DNA of 64,000 bases from the NCBI RefSeq assembly GCF_004331385.1, contig NZ_SJON01000001.1, positions 248,001-312,000 of the forward strand, written 5' to 3'. This document shows, one piece after another, positions 30,077-39,594 of this stretch. The stretch is from Enterobacter quasihormaechei (GTDB lineage: Bacteria; Pseudomonadota; Gammaproteobacteria; Enterobacterales; Enterobacteriaceae). The position numbers and the translations under genes are program-made. Every line of letters starts with the position of its first letter. Positions within the stretch are counted from its first letter, which is position 1. The notes under the pieces are model-generated. The model saw nothing but the letters and a program-made list of their open reading frames with translations, made no database searches and was not told the DNA's origin.

Positions 30077-32317
30077 TTAAAAACGCGTATTCACGCTCAT
30101 GTACCAGGTGCGACCCGGTTCATTATACGTGTAGGCACCCGCACCGTACATATACGCACCGGTGGTGGCATTTCCGGTCGTCTGGGCATTACCCGCGCGC
30201 CACTGGCGCTTGTCGAAGACGTTGTCCACGCCGCCGGTCAGGCTGACGTTTTTGGTCATGTCCCAGGTGGCGCTCAGGCCAACGATGCTGTACGGGCTGA
30301 CTTCATCTTTCTCAGACCCGGTCACCGGCTGACCTTTGTAGTTGTACTTCTTCGGCTGCTGCTTGCCGTACCAGGTGAAGGTCGACTGCAATGACACGTC
30401 CTGGTGCACCTGCCAGCTCAGGGTCGAGTTCAGCGTGTACTCCGGAATGATCGACAGACGGTCGCCGGTCTCCTTGTTCTTGCTTTGCAGCATATAGGTG
30501 ATGTTGTTGGTCCAGTTGATGGTGTCGCTGACCGGCACGTTCAGGGAGCCTTCCAGACCTTCCACCACCGCCTTCGGCACGTTTTCCCACTGGTAGATAT
30601 CGGTGGTGACTTTACCGGTGGAGGTCTGGCCAATCGGCGCGTAGCCCGCTTCAATCTTGTTGCGGTAGTCGTTGCGGAACCAGGTCACGCCCGCCAGCCA
30701 GCCGTCGCGTTTCCACTCCAGGCCAATCTCTTTGTTGATGCTGGTTTCCGCTTTCAGATCGTCGTTACCCATCATGTAGCAGCCCACGCCGTCGGAACTG
30801 GCGTAGCAACCCTGGCCTTTACTGTACAACAGGTAGTTCGGGTTGGTCTGGTACAGGCTTGGCGCTTTATAAGCGCGCGCAATCCCCATCTTCAGGGTGA
30901 AGTCATCCCCCAGACCCTGCGACAGGTTCAGGGACGGGCTCCAGTTATTGCCCACGATGGTGTGGTGATCGAAGCGCAGGGCAGGGGTCAGCATGGTGCT
31001 GTCGGTCAGCTCCATGTTGTTCTCAGCGAACAGGGAGAAGATCTCCGCTGACGTGTACGGGCTACGGTCTTCGCTCATGCCCGGGATGGTGCCACCCTGC
31101 TGGGTTTGCGTGAAGGAGGTTGAATCCTTCATCCGCTGCTGGTTCCACTCGGTGCCGAGCGTCAGGTTCTGGTTCACAATGAAATCAATCGGCAGGTTGA
31201 TTTCGCTGTGCAGCATCACGTCGGCCAGATCGGTATCGGTGAATTTATTGCTGTTGAACAGGCCTTCCAGACCGCCCGCCAGCCCTTCGCCCAGGCGGGA
31301 GTTGCGGGTGTGTTCGTACTGCGCCCAGTTGCTGGTGGTAATGCCGTTATCCCAGCCGCCGTTCCAGGTCACGGCGAAGTTCTGGCGATAAATACGGTTG
31401 GTCTCTTTGCCGTAGTTTTTCTTCACCAGCGCGTTGTCGTTGTTGGTGTTCTGCGTGTCACCCGCATACAGGTTGTTCTGGCGGCTGTAGCCCGCTTCAA
31501 ACTCCAGCGACTGCATCGGCGCGAAGTCCCAGCGCACCACGCCGTTGATGTCTTTGTTCTCTACACCCTCGCGGCCCGCGGGCAGGGTGTTGGCGTAAGC
31601 GCCCGTGCGGTCAGACTGATGACCCTGGTTAATGTCCCACGCGTCGGCCTGGGTTTTGTCCAGGTTACCGAACATGCGGAAGCTGAAGTCGCCGCCCAGC
31701 GGGCCGCTCAGGCTGAAGTTGGTGCGCTTGGTAGAACCTTCGTCTTTATGTTCTGGCGCGTTCAGGTAGGTGTTCCAGGAGCCGTGCCACTGGTCGTCGA
31801 ATTTTTTGGTGATGATGTTCACCACGCCGCCCGCCGCGCCGTTACCGTAGCGGGCAGCGGCCGGGCCGCGGATCACTTCGATGCGCTCGATCATCTCCGG
31901 CGGCACCCAGCCGGTATCGCCGCGGGTATCACGCTCGCCGCGCCAGCCCAGGCGAATCGAGTTGCGGCTGGTGACGGGCTTGCCGTCGATCAGGATCAGG
32001 GTGTTTTCCGGGCCCATGCCGCGAATGTCGATCTGACGGTTGTTCCCGCGCTGGCCGCTGGTGGAGTTCCCGGTCAGGTTAACGCCCGGCATGGTGCGGA
32101 TGATTTCCGCCACGTCCCGCGCGGGCGGGTTTTTGCGGATCTCATCGGCGGTGATGGTCGACACGCCTGGCGCCTGCAAATTCTGCTCGGCGGCGGTGAT
32201 CACCATGGTGTCTTCGTGCTGCGCGGAGGCGGCGTAGTCGTCTGCCATGGCGGGCAGCGCGACGCCATAAATCCCTAAATTGACCAGCAAGGCCAGAGAG
32301 TGAATCTTCTTATTCAT
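30077..32317 (-). CDS. fepA: FepA, outer-membrane ferric enterobactin receptor
   Basis: This is a TonB-dependent receptor of 746 residues. A signal peptide ends at AMA-DDY (about residue 25). The TonB box is near DTMVITAAEQN, the plug domain runs to about residue 170 (TMPGVNLTGNSTSGQRGNNRQ), and a 22-strand barrel ends in the C-terminal phenylalanine of MSVNTRF. It takes ferric enterobactin, and colicins in E. coli, into the periplasm using TonB energy. It is divergent from fes across a Fur-controlled promoter and followed by entD. Confidence 0.97.
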   Translation of the reverse strand: MNKKIHSLALLVNLGIYGVALPAMADDYAASAQHEDTMVITAAEQNLQAPGVSTITADEIRKNPPARDVAEIIRTMPGVNLTGNSTSGQRGNNRQIDIRGMGPENTLILIDGKPVTSRNSIRLGWRGERDTRGDTGWVPPEMIERIEVIRGPAAARYGNGAAGGVVNIITKKFDDQWHGSWNTYLNAPEHKDEGSTKRTNFSLSGPLGGDFSFRMFGNLDKTQADAWDINQGHQSDRTGAYANTLPAGREGVENKDINGVVRWDFAPMQSLEFEAGYSRQNNLYAGDTQNTNNDNALVKKNYGKETNRIYRQNFAVTWNGGWDNGITTSNWAQYEHTRNSRLGEGLAGGLEGLFNSNKFTDTDLADVMLHSEINLPIDFIVNQNLTLGTEWNQQRMKDSTSFTQTQQGGTIPGMSEDRSPYTSAEIFSLFAENNMELTDSTMLTPALRFDHHTIVGNNWSPSLNLSQGLGDDFTLKMGIARAYKAPSLYQTNPNYLLYSKGQGCYASSDGVGCYMMGNDDLKAETSINKEIGLEWKRDGWLAGVTWFRNDYRNKIEAGYAPIGQTSTGKVTTDIYQWENVPKAVVEGLEGSLNVPVSDTINWTNNITYMLQSKNKETGDRLSIIPEYTLNSTLSWQVHQDVSLQSTFTWYGKQQPKKYNYKGQPVTGSEKDEVSPYSIVGLSATWDMTKNVSLTGGVDNVFDKRQWRAGNAQTTGNATTGAYMYGAGAYTYNEPGRTWYMSVNTRF

Positions 32318-32383
32318 TGTACGTCCCGCTTTTATGGTTATTTATGAACGCGCTTCCCACAGCGCGGGCAATACGCTATTGCA

Positions 32384-32411
32384 AATGCAAATAGTTATCA
32401 ATAATATTATC
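32384..32411. promoter_or_regulatory. Fur-box region between fepA and fes
   Basis: aatgcaaatagttatcaata and the following atattatc form overlapping partial matches to the Fur consensus in the 145-bp divergent gap. The position fits the known iron control of fepA-entD and fes-ybdZ-entF. Confidence 0.7.
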
Positions 32412-32462
32412 AATAAAATTTGCTCTGAAACAAAAAATATTGTTAAACATGGGGTTATAAGG

Positions 32463-33662
32463 GTGACGGCGTTAACAACCGGAAGTGAAGCGTGGTGGCA
32501 GTCGAAAAACGGGCCGGAATGGGAACGTCATGAGGAAAACTATCGCGTCACATTCTGGTGGCGGGACCCGGCAGGAACCCAGAAGACCTCAACGATCAAG
32601 CGCGTCTGGCTCTACGTTACCGGCGTGACCGACCACCATCAGAATGCTCGCCCGCAATCGCTTGTACGTATCCCGGATACTGACGTCTGGCACTGGCAGG
32701 GGGAGTTCAGCCCCGAATGGCGCGGCAGCTACTGTTTTATCCCCTCCGATAACGAAAACGATTTTGCCGATGCAGTGTTTGAAGGCGATCAGCCGGACCG
32801 CATGGCGCTGCGCGAAGGCTGGCGAAAACTGCTGCCGCACGCAATTTCTGACCCGCTGAATGCGCAGAGCTGGCGCGGCGGGCGCGGGCACGCCGTCTCG
32901 GCGCTGGAAATGCCTGCGGCCCCCGTTCAGCCGGGCTGGAACCATCCCGATACGCCTTATAAAAAGCCCGTCTGCATTACGTGGAACAGCGAGCGCCTGA
33001 AGAATCGTCGCCGCGTGTGGATTTTTACCACCGGCGATGATAACCCCGGTCGCCCGCTGGCGGTGCTCCTCGACGGGCAGTTCTGGGCCGAAAGCATGCC
33101 GATCTGGCCCGCGCTGGCGTCGCTCACCCGTGAAGGCAAACTGCCGCCAGCGGTTTACGTGCTGATCGACGTGATAGACACCGCGCACCGCAGCCGCGAG
33201 CTGCCCTGCAACCCTGATTTCTGGCTGGCGGTGCAGGAAGAGCTTCTCCCGCAGGTGAACAGCATTGCGCCCTTCAGCGATCGCGCCGATCGCACCGTGG
33301 TGGCGGGCCAGAGCTTCGGCGGGCTCTCTTCGCTCTATGCCGGCCTCAACTGGCCGCAGCGGTTTGGCTGCATCCTCAGCCAGTCCGGATCTTACTGGTG
33401 GCCGCACCGCGGCGCACAGCAGGACGGGCTGCTCATCGAACAACTTAAAGCGGGTGAAAAAACCGCTCGCGGGCTGCGCATCGTCCTTGAGGCCGGGCGC
33501 AATGAGCCGCTTATCTTGCGCGCAAACCAGGCGATTTACGCCGAACTACACGCACAGCAACCGGTATTCTGGCGTCAGGTTGACGGCGGACACGATGCGC
33601 TTTGCTGGCGCGGTGGGCTGACGCAGGGGCTGATGACCCTCTGGCAGCCGCTCATTCAATAA
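32463..33662 (+). CDS. fes: Fes, enterobactin esterase
   Basis: The 399-residue cytoplasmic alpha/beta hydrolase cleaves the trilactone of ferric enterobactin to release iron. The nucleophile is Ser284 in AGQSFGGLSSLYAG, the late histidine lies in VDGGHDALCW, and the N-terminal immunoglobulin-like domain carries VWLYVTGVTDHHQNA. The GTG at 32463 gives the normal start (M)TALTTGSEAWW; the open frame upstream to 32334 runs through the promoter. It is the first gene of fes-ybdZ-entF. Confidence 0.95.
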   Translation: MTALTTGSEAWWQSKNGPEWERHEENYRVTFWWRDPAGTQKTSTIKRVWLYVTGVTDHHQNARPQSLVRIPDTDVWHWQGEFSPEWRGSYCFIPSDNENDFADAVFEGDQPDRMALREGWRKLLPHAISDPLNAQSWRGGRGHAVSALEMPAAPVQPGWNHPDTPYKKPVCITWNSERLKNRRRVWIFTTGDDNPGRPLAVLLDGQFWAESMPIWPALASLTREGKLPPAVYVLIDVIDTAHRSRELPCNPDFWLAVQEELLPQVNSIAPFSDRADRTVVAGQSFGGLSSLYAGLNWPQRFGCILSQSGSYWWPHRGAQQDGLLIEQLKAGEKTARGLRIVLEAGRNEPLILRANQAIYAELHAQQPVFWRQVDGGHDALCWRGGLTQGLMTLWQPLIQ

Positions 33663-33672
33663 CGGAGTCTGT

Positions 33673-33885
33673 ATGGAATTCAGCAATCCTTTCGATAATC
33701 CGCAGGGACAGTTCGCCATTTTGCAAAATGACCAGGGGCAGTACAGCCTGTGGCCGCAGCAGTGCGAGTTGCCCGCGGGCTGGCGCGTGGTCTGCGAACC
33801 GCACTCTCAGGAGGCGTGCCAGCAGTGGCTGGCGCAACGCTGGCAGACGCTTGAGCCGTCCTGTTTTGCGGGGGAGCGCGCATGA
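33673..33885 (+). CDS. ybdZ: YbdZ, MbtH-like partner of EntF
   Basis: The 70-residue MbtH-family protein has the pattern NPFDNPQGQFAILQNDQGQYSLWP and the invariant tryptophans in QQWLAQRWQTLEP. Such proteins bind the adenylation domain of their synthetase and are needed for full activity. It starts 10 bp after fes, and its stop overlaps the entF start (ATGA), so its synthesis is coupled to EntF. Confidence 0.96.
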   Translation: MEFSNPFDNPQGQFAILQNDQGQYSLWPQQCELPAGWRVVCEPHSQEACQQWLAQRWQTLEPSCFAGERA

Positions 33886-36800
33886 ACCGTCTTCCTCTCG
33901 TCGCCGCCCAGCCGGGTATCTGGATGGCAGAGCAGCTTTCCTCGCTGCCAAACGCCTGGAGCGTGGCGCACTACACCGAGCTGAAAGGCAATATCGACGC
34001 GCCATTGCTGGCAAAAGCCATTGCGCAAGGCATGATGCAGGCCGATACCCTGCGCACGCGTTTCGCTGAAGATAACGGCGAGGTCTGGCAGTGGGTCGAT
34101 GAGACCCTGATCCTGCCGGAGCCGTCCATCGTTCGCGTTGATTCTCACGATGCCGCCGTGGCGCTGATGGAGGCCGATCTCAGTCAGGATCTGCGCGTGG
34201 ACAGCGGTCAGCCGCTCGCTTTTCATCAGCTGATTCAGGTCGGTGACAACCGCTGGTACTGGTATCAGCGCTATCACCATCTGGTGGTGGATGGCTTCAG
34301 TTTCCCGGCGATTACCCGCCAGATCGCCGCGATTTACGCTGCCTGGAAGAAAGGGGAACCCACCCCAGCCTCACCGTTTACCCCGTTTGCCGAGGTTGTT
34401 GACGAGTATCAGCGCTATCGCGACAGCGAGGCCTGGCAGCGCGACGGTGCTTTCTGGGCCGGGCAGCGCAAACAGCTTCCTCCTCCGGTCTCGCTCTCCT
34501 CCGCGCCGCTGCCGGGACGCGCCGCCACTACCGACATCCTGCGCCTGAAAATTGCCATGGACGCTCGCGCCTTTAGCCAGCTGGCGCAGGCAGCCGGGCA
34601 GGCACAGCGCACCGATCTGGCGCTTGCGCTGGTGGCGCTGTGGCTCGGCCGCCTCACCGGACGGCTGGACTACGCCGCCGGGTTTATCTTTATGCGCCGC
34701 ATGGGGTCCGCCGCGCTGACCGCAACCGGCCCGGTGCTTAACGTCCTGCCGCTGGCGGTGAATATTAATCCGCTTGAGAGCCTGCCGGAGCTGGCGCTGC
34801 GCCTGGCGAACCAGCTGAAAAAAATGCGCCGCCATCAGCGCTACGACGCCGAGCAGATCGTGCGCGACAGCGGGCGGGCCGCAGGGGACGAACCCTTGTT
34901 TGGGCCGGTGCTGAACGTGAAGGTGTTCGATTATCAGCTGGATATCGACGGCGTGGAGGCCATCACCCACACGCTGGCGACTGGCCCGGTGAACGATCTT
35001 GAGCTGGCGCTGTTCCCGGACGAGCAGGGCGGATTAAGCATTGAGATCCTCGCCAACAGGCAGCGTTACGACGACGCAACGCTGAAGCGCCACGTTTCGC
35101 GCCTGAACGCGATGCTGACGCAGTTTGCCGCGAACCCGGACCTGCGCTGTGGCGACGTGGAAACCGTATCCGAGCAGGAGTACGCCCGGCTGGCGCGCAT
35201 CAACGATACCGGCCTGGCGCTGCCCTCCACCACGCTGGCGGATCTGGTGGCGGAGCAGGCAAACAAAACGCCGGACGCCCCCGCGCTGGCAGATGCCCAT
35301 ATTGAGCTGAACTACCGCCAGATGCGCGAGCAGGTGGTCGCGCTGGCAACCCTGCTGCGCGCGCGCGGCGTGAAGCCCGGCGACAGCGTGGCGGTGGCGC
35401 TCCCGCGTTCAGTGTTCCTGACCCTGGCGCTGCACGGCATTGTTGAAGCCGGTGCCGCCTGGCTGCCACTGGATACCGGCTACCCGGACGATCGTTTGCG
35501 GATGATGCTGGAGGACGCGAAACCGTCGCTTCTCATTACCACCGACACGCAGCTTCCGCGCTTTAACGATCTGCCGATACCTTCGCTTAGTTACAACATG
35601 CTATTGCCGACCACGGACGCTGAACCTCTGCGGCTGGCGAAGCCGGAGCAGACCGCGTACATCATCTTTACCTCAGGTTCAACGGGACGCCCGAAAGGGG
35701 TGATGGTGGGGCATACCGCCATCGTTAACCGCCTGAAGTGGATGCAGGATCATTATCCACTGGCGGCGGATGATGTCGTGGCGCAGAAAACGCCGTGCAG
35801 CTTTGACGTGTCGGTGTGGGAGTTCTGGTGGCCGTTTATCGCCGGGGCAAAGCTGGTGATGGCCGAGCCGGACGCGCACCGCGATCCGCAGGCGATGCAG
35901 AGCTTCTTCGCAGAATATGGCGTAACCACCACCCACTTCGTGCCGTCGATGCTGGCGGCATTTGTCGCCTCGCTGACGCCGGAAAACGTCGACTGTTGCA
36001 GGACGCTGAAGCAGGTGTTCTGTAGCGGCGAGGCGCTGCCAACGGCGCTGTGCCGCGAGTGGGAGCAGCTCACTCATGTACCGCTGCACAACCTCTACGG
36101 CCCAACCGAAGCGGCGGTGGACGTGAGCTGGTATCCGGCGTACGGCCCGGAACTGGCGGCGGTGGAGGGCAACAGCGTGCCGATCGGCTTCCCGGTGTGG
36201 AATACGGGGCTGCGCATTCTGGATGCGATGATGCGCCCGGTGCCGTTCGGCGTGGCGGGCGATCTGTATCTCACCGGCATTCAGCTGGCTCAGGGGTATC
36301 TGGGACGCCCCGACCTCACCGCCAGCCGCTTTATTGCCGATCCGTTTGCCCCAGGCGAGCGGATGTATCGCACCGGGGATGTTGCCCGCTGGCTGGATAA
36401 CGGGGCGGTGGAATATCTGGGCCGCAGCGATGACCAGCTGAAAATCCGCGGTCAGCGCATTGAGCTGGGTGAAATCGACCGGGCGATGCTGTCACTGCCT
36501 GACGTGGCCCAGGCCGTAGCGCATGCGTGCGTGTTCAATCAGGCTGCGGCAACGGGCGGCGATGCCCGCCAGCTGGTGGGGTATGTGGTGTCCGAATCCG
36601 GTTTACCGCTGGATCGCGACGCGCTGCTGGACTCGCTCAGGACACAGCTGCCGCCGCATATGGTGCCGGTGGTGCTGCTGCAAATCAGCGCGCTGCCGCT
36701 GAGCGCCAACGGCAAGCTGGATCGCAAGGCGCTGCCGCTGCCGGAGCTGACCAGCAAAACCTCCGGTCGCGCACCCGAGACACAAACCGAAGCCGTCGTG

Positions 36801-37739
36801 GCGCAGGCGTTTTCCGCGCTGCTGGGCTGCGAAGTGAACGATATCGACGCCGACTTCTTTGCCCTTGGCGGCCACTCGCTGCTGGCGATGCGCCTCGCGG
36901 CTCAGCTCGGCCGTGCGTTCAGCCGCAAGGTCACGCCGGGGCAGATTATGGTCGCCTCGACGGTCGGCAAGCTCAGCGCGCTGCTGGACTCGCAACTGAG
37001 CGACGAACAGGCGCAGCGTCTGGGGTACGAAACCCTGCTGCCGCTACGTGAAAGCAACGGCCCGACGCTGTTCTGCTTCCATCCGGCGTCCGGCTTTGCC
37101 TGGCAGTTCAGCGTCCTGGCGCGTTACCTCAGCCCGCGCTGGTCCATCGTCGGCATTCAGTCGCCGCGGCCAAACGGCCCGATGCAGCAGTGCGCGGATC
37201 TCGATGGCGTGATCGAACATCACCTGAAAACGCTGCGTAAGCAGCAGCCGCAAGGGCCGTATTATCTGTTCGGCTATTCGCTCGGCGGCACGCTGGCGCA
37301 GGGCATTGCGGCGCGTCTGCGCGAGCAGGGCGAAGCGGTGGCGTTTCTTGGTCTGCTGGATACCTGGCCGCCGGAAACCCAGAACTGGGCGGAGAAAGAG
37401 GCCAACGGCCTTGACCCGGAAGTGCTGGCAGAGATCGAGCGCGAGCGTCAGGCGTTTATCGCCGCCCAGCAGGGTCAGGGCTCCAGCGAATTGTTTAACA
37501 CCATTGAAGGCAACTACGCGGACGCGGTGCGACTGCTCACCACCGCGCACAGCTCACGGTTCGACGGTAAAGCGACGCTGTTTGTTGCCGAACGCACGCG
37601 AACGATGGATCCGCATACGGCCTGGGCGCCGTGGGTGGGCGAGCTGGAGGTCTACAGCCAGGACTGCGCCCACGTGGATATCATTTCACCGCAGGCGTTC
37701 GAGAAGATAGGACCGGTGTTGAAGGAAATATTGGAGTAA
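33882..37739 (+). CDS. entF: EntF, enterobactin synthase NRPS module
   Basis: The four-domain synthetase of 1285 residues activates L-serine and builds the cyclic tri-DHB-serine lactone. Condensation domain: active-site HHLVVDG at 132-138. Adenylation domain: YIIFTSGSTGRPKGV near 591-605. Peptidyl carrier: GGHS with Ser999 as the phosphopantetheine site. Thioesterase: FGYSLGG with nucleophile Ser1133. It works with EntE, EntB, EntD and YbdZ. Unlike in E. coli, no fepE follows; a REP pair occupies the space before the convergent fepC. Confidence 0.97.
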   Translation: MNRLPLVAAQPGIWMAEQLSSLPNAWSVAHYTELKGNIDAPLLAKAIAQGMMQADTLRTRFAEDNGEVWQWVDETLILPEPSIVRVDSHDAAVALMEADLSQDLRVDSGQPLAFHQLIQVGDNRWYWYQRYHHLVVDGFSFPAITRQIAAIYAAWKKGEPTPASPFTPFAEVVDEYQRYRDSEAWQRDGAFWAGQRKQLPPPVSLSSAPLPGRAATTDILRLKIAMDARAFSQLAQAAGQAQRTDLALALVALWLGRLTGRLDYAAGFIFMRRMGSAALTATGPVLNVLPLAVNINPLESLPELALRLANQLKKMRRHQRYDAEQIVRDSGRAAGDEPLFGPVLNVKVFDYQLDIDGVEAITHTLATGPVNDLELALFPDEQGGLSIEILANRQRYDDATLKRHVSRLNAMLTQFAANPDLRCGDVETVSEQEYARLARINDTGLALPSTTLADLVAEQANKTPDAPALADAHIELNYRQMREQVVALATLLRARGVKPGDSVAVALPRSVFLTLALHGIVEAGAAWLPLDTGYPDDRLRMMLEDAKPSLLITTDTQLPRFNDLPIPSLSYNMLLPTTDAEPLRLAKPEQTAYIIFTSGSTGRPKGVMVGHTAIVNRLKWMQDHYPLAADDVVAQKTPCSFDVSVWEFWWPFIAGAKLVMAEPDAHRDPQAMQSFFAEYGVTTTHFVPSMLAAFVASLTPENVDCCRTLKQVFCSGEALPTALCREWEQLTHVPLHNLYGPTEAAVDVSWYPAYGPELAAVEGNSVPIGFPVWNTGLRILDAMMRPVPFGVAGDLYLTGIQLAQGYLGRPDLTASRFIADPFAPGERMYRTGDVARWLDNGAVEYLGRSDDQLKIRGQRIELGEIDRAMLSLPDVAQAVAHACVFNQAAATGGDARQLVGYVVSESGLPLDRDALLDSLRTQLPPHMVPVVLLQISALPLSANGKLDRKALPLPELTSKTSGRAPETQTEAVVAQAFSALLGCEVNDIDADFFALGGHSLLAMRLAAQLGRAFSRKVTPGQIMVASTVGKLSALLDSQLSDEQAQRLGYETLLPLRESNGPTLFCFHPASGFAWQFSVLARYLSPRWSIVGIQSPRPNGPMQQCADLDGVIEHHLKTLRKQQPQGPYYLFGYSLGGTLAQGIAARLREQGEAVAFLGLLDTWPPETQNWAEKEANGLDPEVLAEIERERQAFIAAQQGQGSSELFNTIEGNYADAVRLLTTAHSSRFDGKATLFVAERTRTMDPHTAWAPWVGELEVYSQDCAHVDIISPQAFEKIGPVLKEILE

Positions 37740-37749
37740 CGTCAACAGC

Positions 37750-37809
37750 GCCGGGTGGCGGCTACGCCTTACCCGGCCTACGGGAGCTGACTGTAGGCCG
37801 GGTAAGGCA
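37750..37809. repeat. REP-type repeat pair between entF and fepC
   Basis: gccgggtggcggctacgcc...cggcctac faces tgtaggccgggtaaggca. This 71-bp gap is where E. coli carries fepE. Confidence 0.85.
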
Positions 37810-37810
37810 A

Positions 37811-38605
37811 TTACCGCCGACCTAACGGCACCACCAGCGGCGTGCCCGCCACCGGATCGTCAATAATCATGCAGCGCATGCCGTAGATCCGCGCGATCAG
37901 CTCTGGCGTCACAATCTCCTTCGGCGCGCCCTGCGCCACAATCTCGCCGTCGCGCAGCGCAATCAGATGCGTCGCGTAGCGGCAGGCCTGATTTAAATCA
38001 TGCAGCACCGCCGCCAGGGTGTACCCCTGCGTGCGGTTCAGCTCGCTCAGCAGCTCCAGCAGGTCAATCTGATGGCTGATGTCCAGCCAGGTCGTCGGCT
38101 CGTCCAGCAGCATAATGGCGGTTTCTTGCGCCAGCACCATCGCGATCCACGCCCGCTGTCGCTGTCCGCCGGAGAGGGTATCCACGCTTTGCTGAGCCAG
38201 ATCGGTGATGCCCGTTGCTTCCATCGCGCGCTTCACGGCCTCGTCGTCCTCTTTGCGCCAGCGGGTAAACAGCGGCTGGTGCGGGTAGCGCCCGCGCGAG
38301 ACCAGCTCCTGCACCGTGATATCTCCCGGCGTGGTGGCGTTTTGCGCCAGCAGCCCGATGCGCCTGGCCACCTCTTTGCTGGCGAAGCGCTGGATCTGCT
38401 CTCCGTCGAGGAATACGCTGCCCTCTGTCGGCGACATCAGGCGGCTCAGGGTGCGCAGCAGGGTCGATTTGCCGCAGCCGTTCGGACCGATAATCGCGGT
38501 GAAGTGGCCGTCCGGAATGGCGACGGTTAAATCACGGGCAATGATTTTTTTGCCATAGCCGAGGGTCAAGTTTTCGCCGCGCAAGCGGGTTGTTGAATCT
38601 GTCAT
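37811..38605 (-). CDS. fepC: FepC, ATPase of the ferric enterobactin importer
   Basis: The 264-residue ABC ATPase has Walker A IGPNGCGKST, the signature LSGGQRQRAWIAMVLAQ, Walker B IMLLDEPTTWLD and the switch histidine in VLHDLNQA. It drives uptake of ferric enterobactin from FepB through FepD/FepG. The ATG at 38605 (MTDSTTRLRGE) overlaps the fepG stop by 4 bp; an upstream frame to 38746 lies inside fepG. It is the last gene of fepDGC. Confidence 0.96.
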   Translation of the reverse strand: MTDSTTRLRGENLTLGYGKKIIARDLTVAIPDGHFTAIIGPNGCGKSTLLRTLSRLMSPTEGSVFLDGEQIQRFASKEVARRIGLLAQNATTPGDITVQELVSRGRYPHQPLFTRWRKEDDEAVKRAMEATGITDLAQQSVDTLSGGQRQRAWIAMVLAQETAIMLLDEPTTWLDISHQIDLLELLSELNRTQGYTLAAVLHDLNQACRYATHLIALRDGEIVAQGAPKEIVTPELIARIYGMRCMIIDDPVAGTPLVVPLGRR

Positions 38606-39594
38606 TTCTTGCGTGACTCCTGAACGAGCAAGACGATGAGGTAAATCCCGCCGAGGCTGACGGTCACCACGCCCACCGGAAGTTGATAAGGCATAAACAG
38701 CCGCTGGGCACAGAGATCGGCGGCCAGCAGCAGCATCGCACCGCACAGGGCAGCCTGGGTCAAACCCCAGCGTGCGGTGCCGCTAAGACGCCGCGCGATA
38801 TGCGGCGCGACAAGGGCAATAAACGAGATCGGCCCGGCAATCGCGGTGGACGCTGCGGTCAGCAATACCGCCACCAGCATCAGCATCAGACGCGAACGCT
38901 CAACGCTCACGCCCAGCGCGCAGGCGCTGTCGTCGCCCATCTCCAGCAGGCGCATCCGGCGTACCAGCAGCAGTGCGCCGATAAACATCAGCAAAATCAG
39001 CGGCGCGGCGGGCCAGGTTTTGCCCCACGTCAGGCCGTTAAGTGAACCGGCATACCACAGCCCGGCGGAGAGCGCGGTTTCCAGAGACGCCTGCAACAAA
39101 AGCCAGGTGTTAAACGCCATCAGCATCGCGCGGATGCCGATCCCGATAATGATCAGCCGGAAGGTGTCAATGCCGTTGCGCCAGGCCAGGGCCCAGATTA
39201 GCAGCGAGGTCAGAATGCCGCCCGCCATCGCCGTAAAGGTAATGGCCATCAGATGCTGCCCGAACAGCACCATCGCCACCAGCACACCGCTCCACGCGCC
39301 GGTATTCAGGCCCATCACGTCCGGGCTGCCGAGGGGGTTACGCATCAGCGACTGGAAAATCGCGCCGCTGACGCCGAGCGCCGCGCCTACCAGGATCGCC
39401 ATCGCCACGCGCGGCAGTCGCCATTCCGTGACCACCATGGTGATGTTACGCGGCGCGCTGCCGGTGAGGGCGTGAAAGACCTGCGCGAAATCAAGCGCTA
39501 CGGCACCGCTTTGCAGGCTCCAGACCGCCAGCAGAGTAATGGCGATAGCCAGCAGGAAGACGCTGATGAGTAAACGGCGGGACGGATCCATCAT
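38602..39594 (-). CDS. fepG: FepG, ferric enterobactin importer permease
   Basis: The FecCD-family membrane protein of 330 residues has about ten helices. Family motifs include RLPRVAMAILVGAALGVSGAIFQSLMRNPLGSPDVMG and the late IAGPISFIALVAPHIARRL, the coupling loop to FepC. It overlaps fepD and fepC by 4 bp at each end. It forms the inner-membrane channel as a heterodimer with FepD. Confidence 0.97.
   Translation of the reverse strand: MMDPSRRLLISVFLLAIAITLLAVWSLQSGAVALDFAQVFHALTGSAPRNITMVVTEWRLPRVAMAILVGAALGVSGAIFQSLMRNPLGSPDVMGLNTGAWSGVLVAMVLFGQHLMAITFTAMAGGILTSLLIWALAWRNGIDTFRLIIIGIGIRAMLMAFNTWLLLQASLETALSAGLWYAGSLNGLTWGKTWPAAPLILLMFIGALLLVRRMRLLEMGDDSACALGVSVERSRLMLMLVAVLLTAASTAIAGPISFIALVAPHIARRLSGTARWGLTQAALCGAMLLLAADLCAQRLFMPYQLPVGVVTVSLGGIYLIVLLVQESRKK

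Noticed and set aside
31208-32278. 356-codon plus-strand frame opposite fepA
   Set aside because: It is an antisense shadow of a clear TonB-dependent receptor gene.
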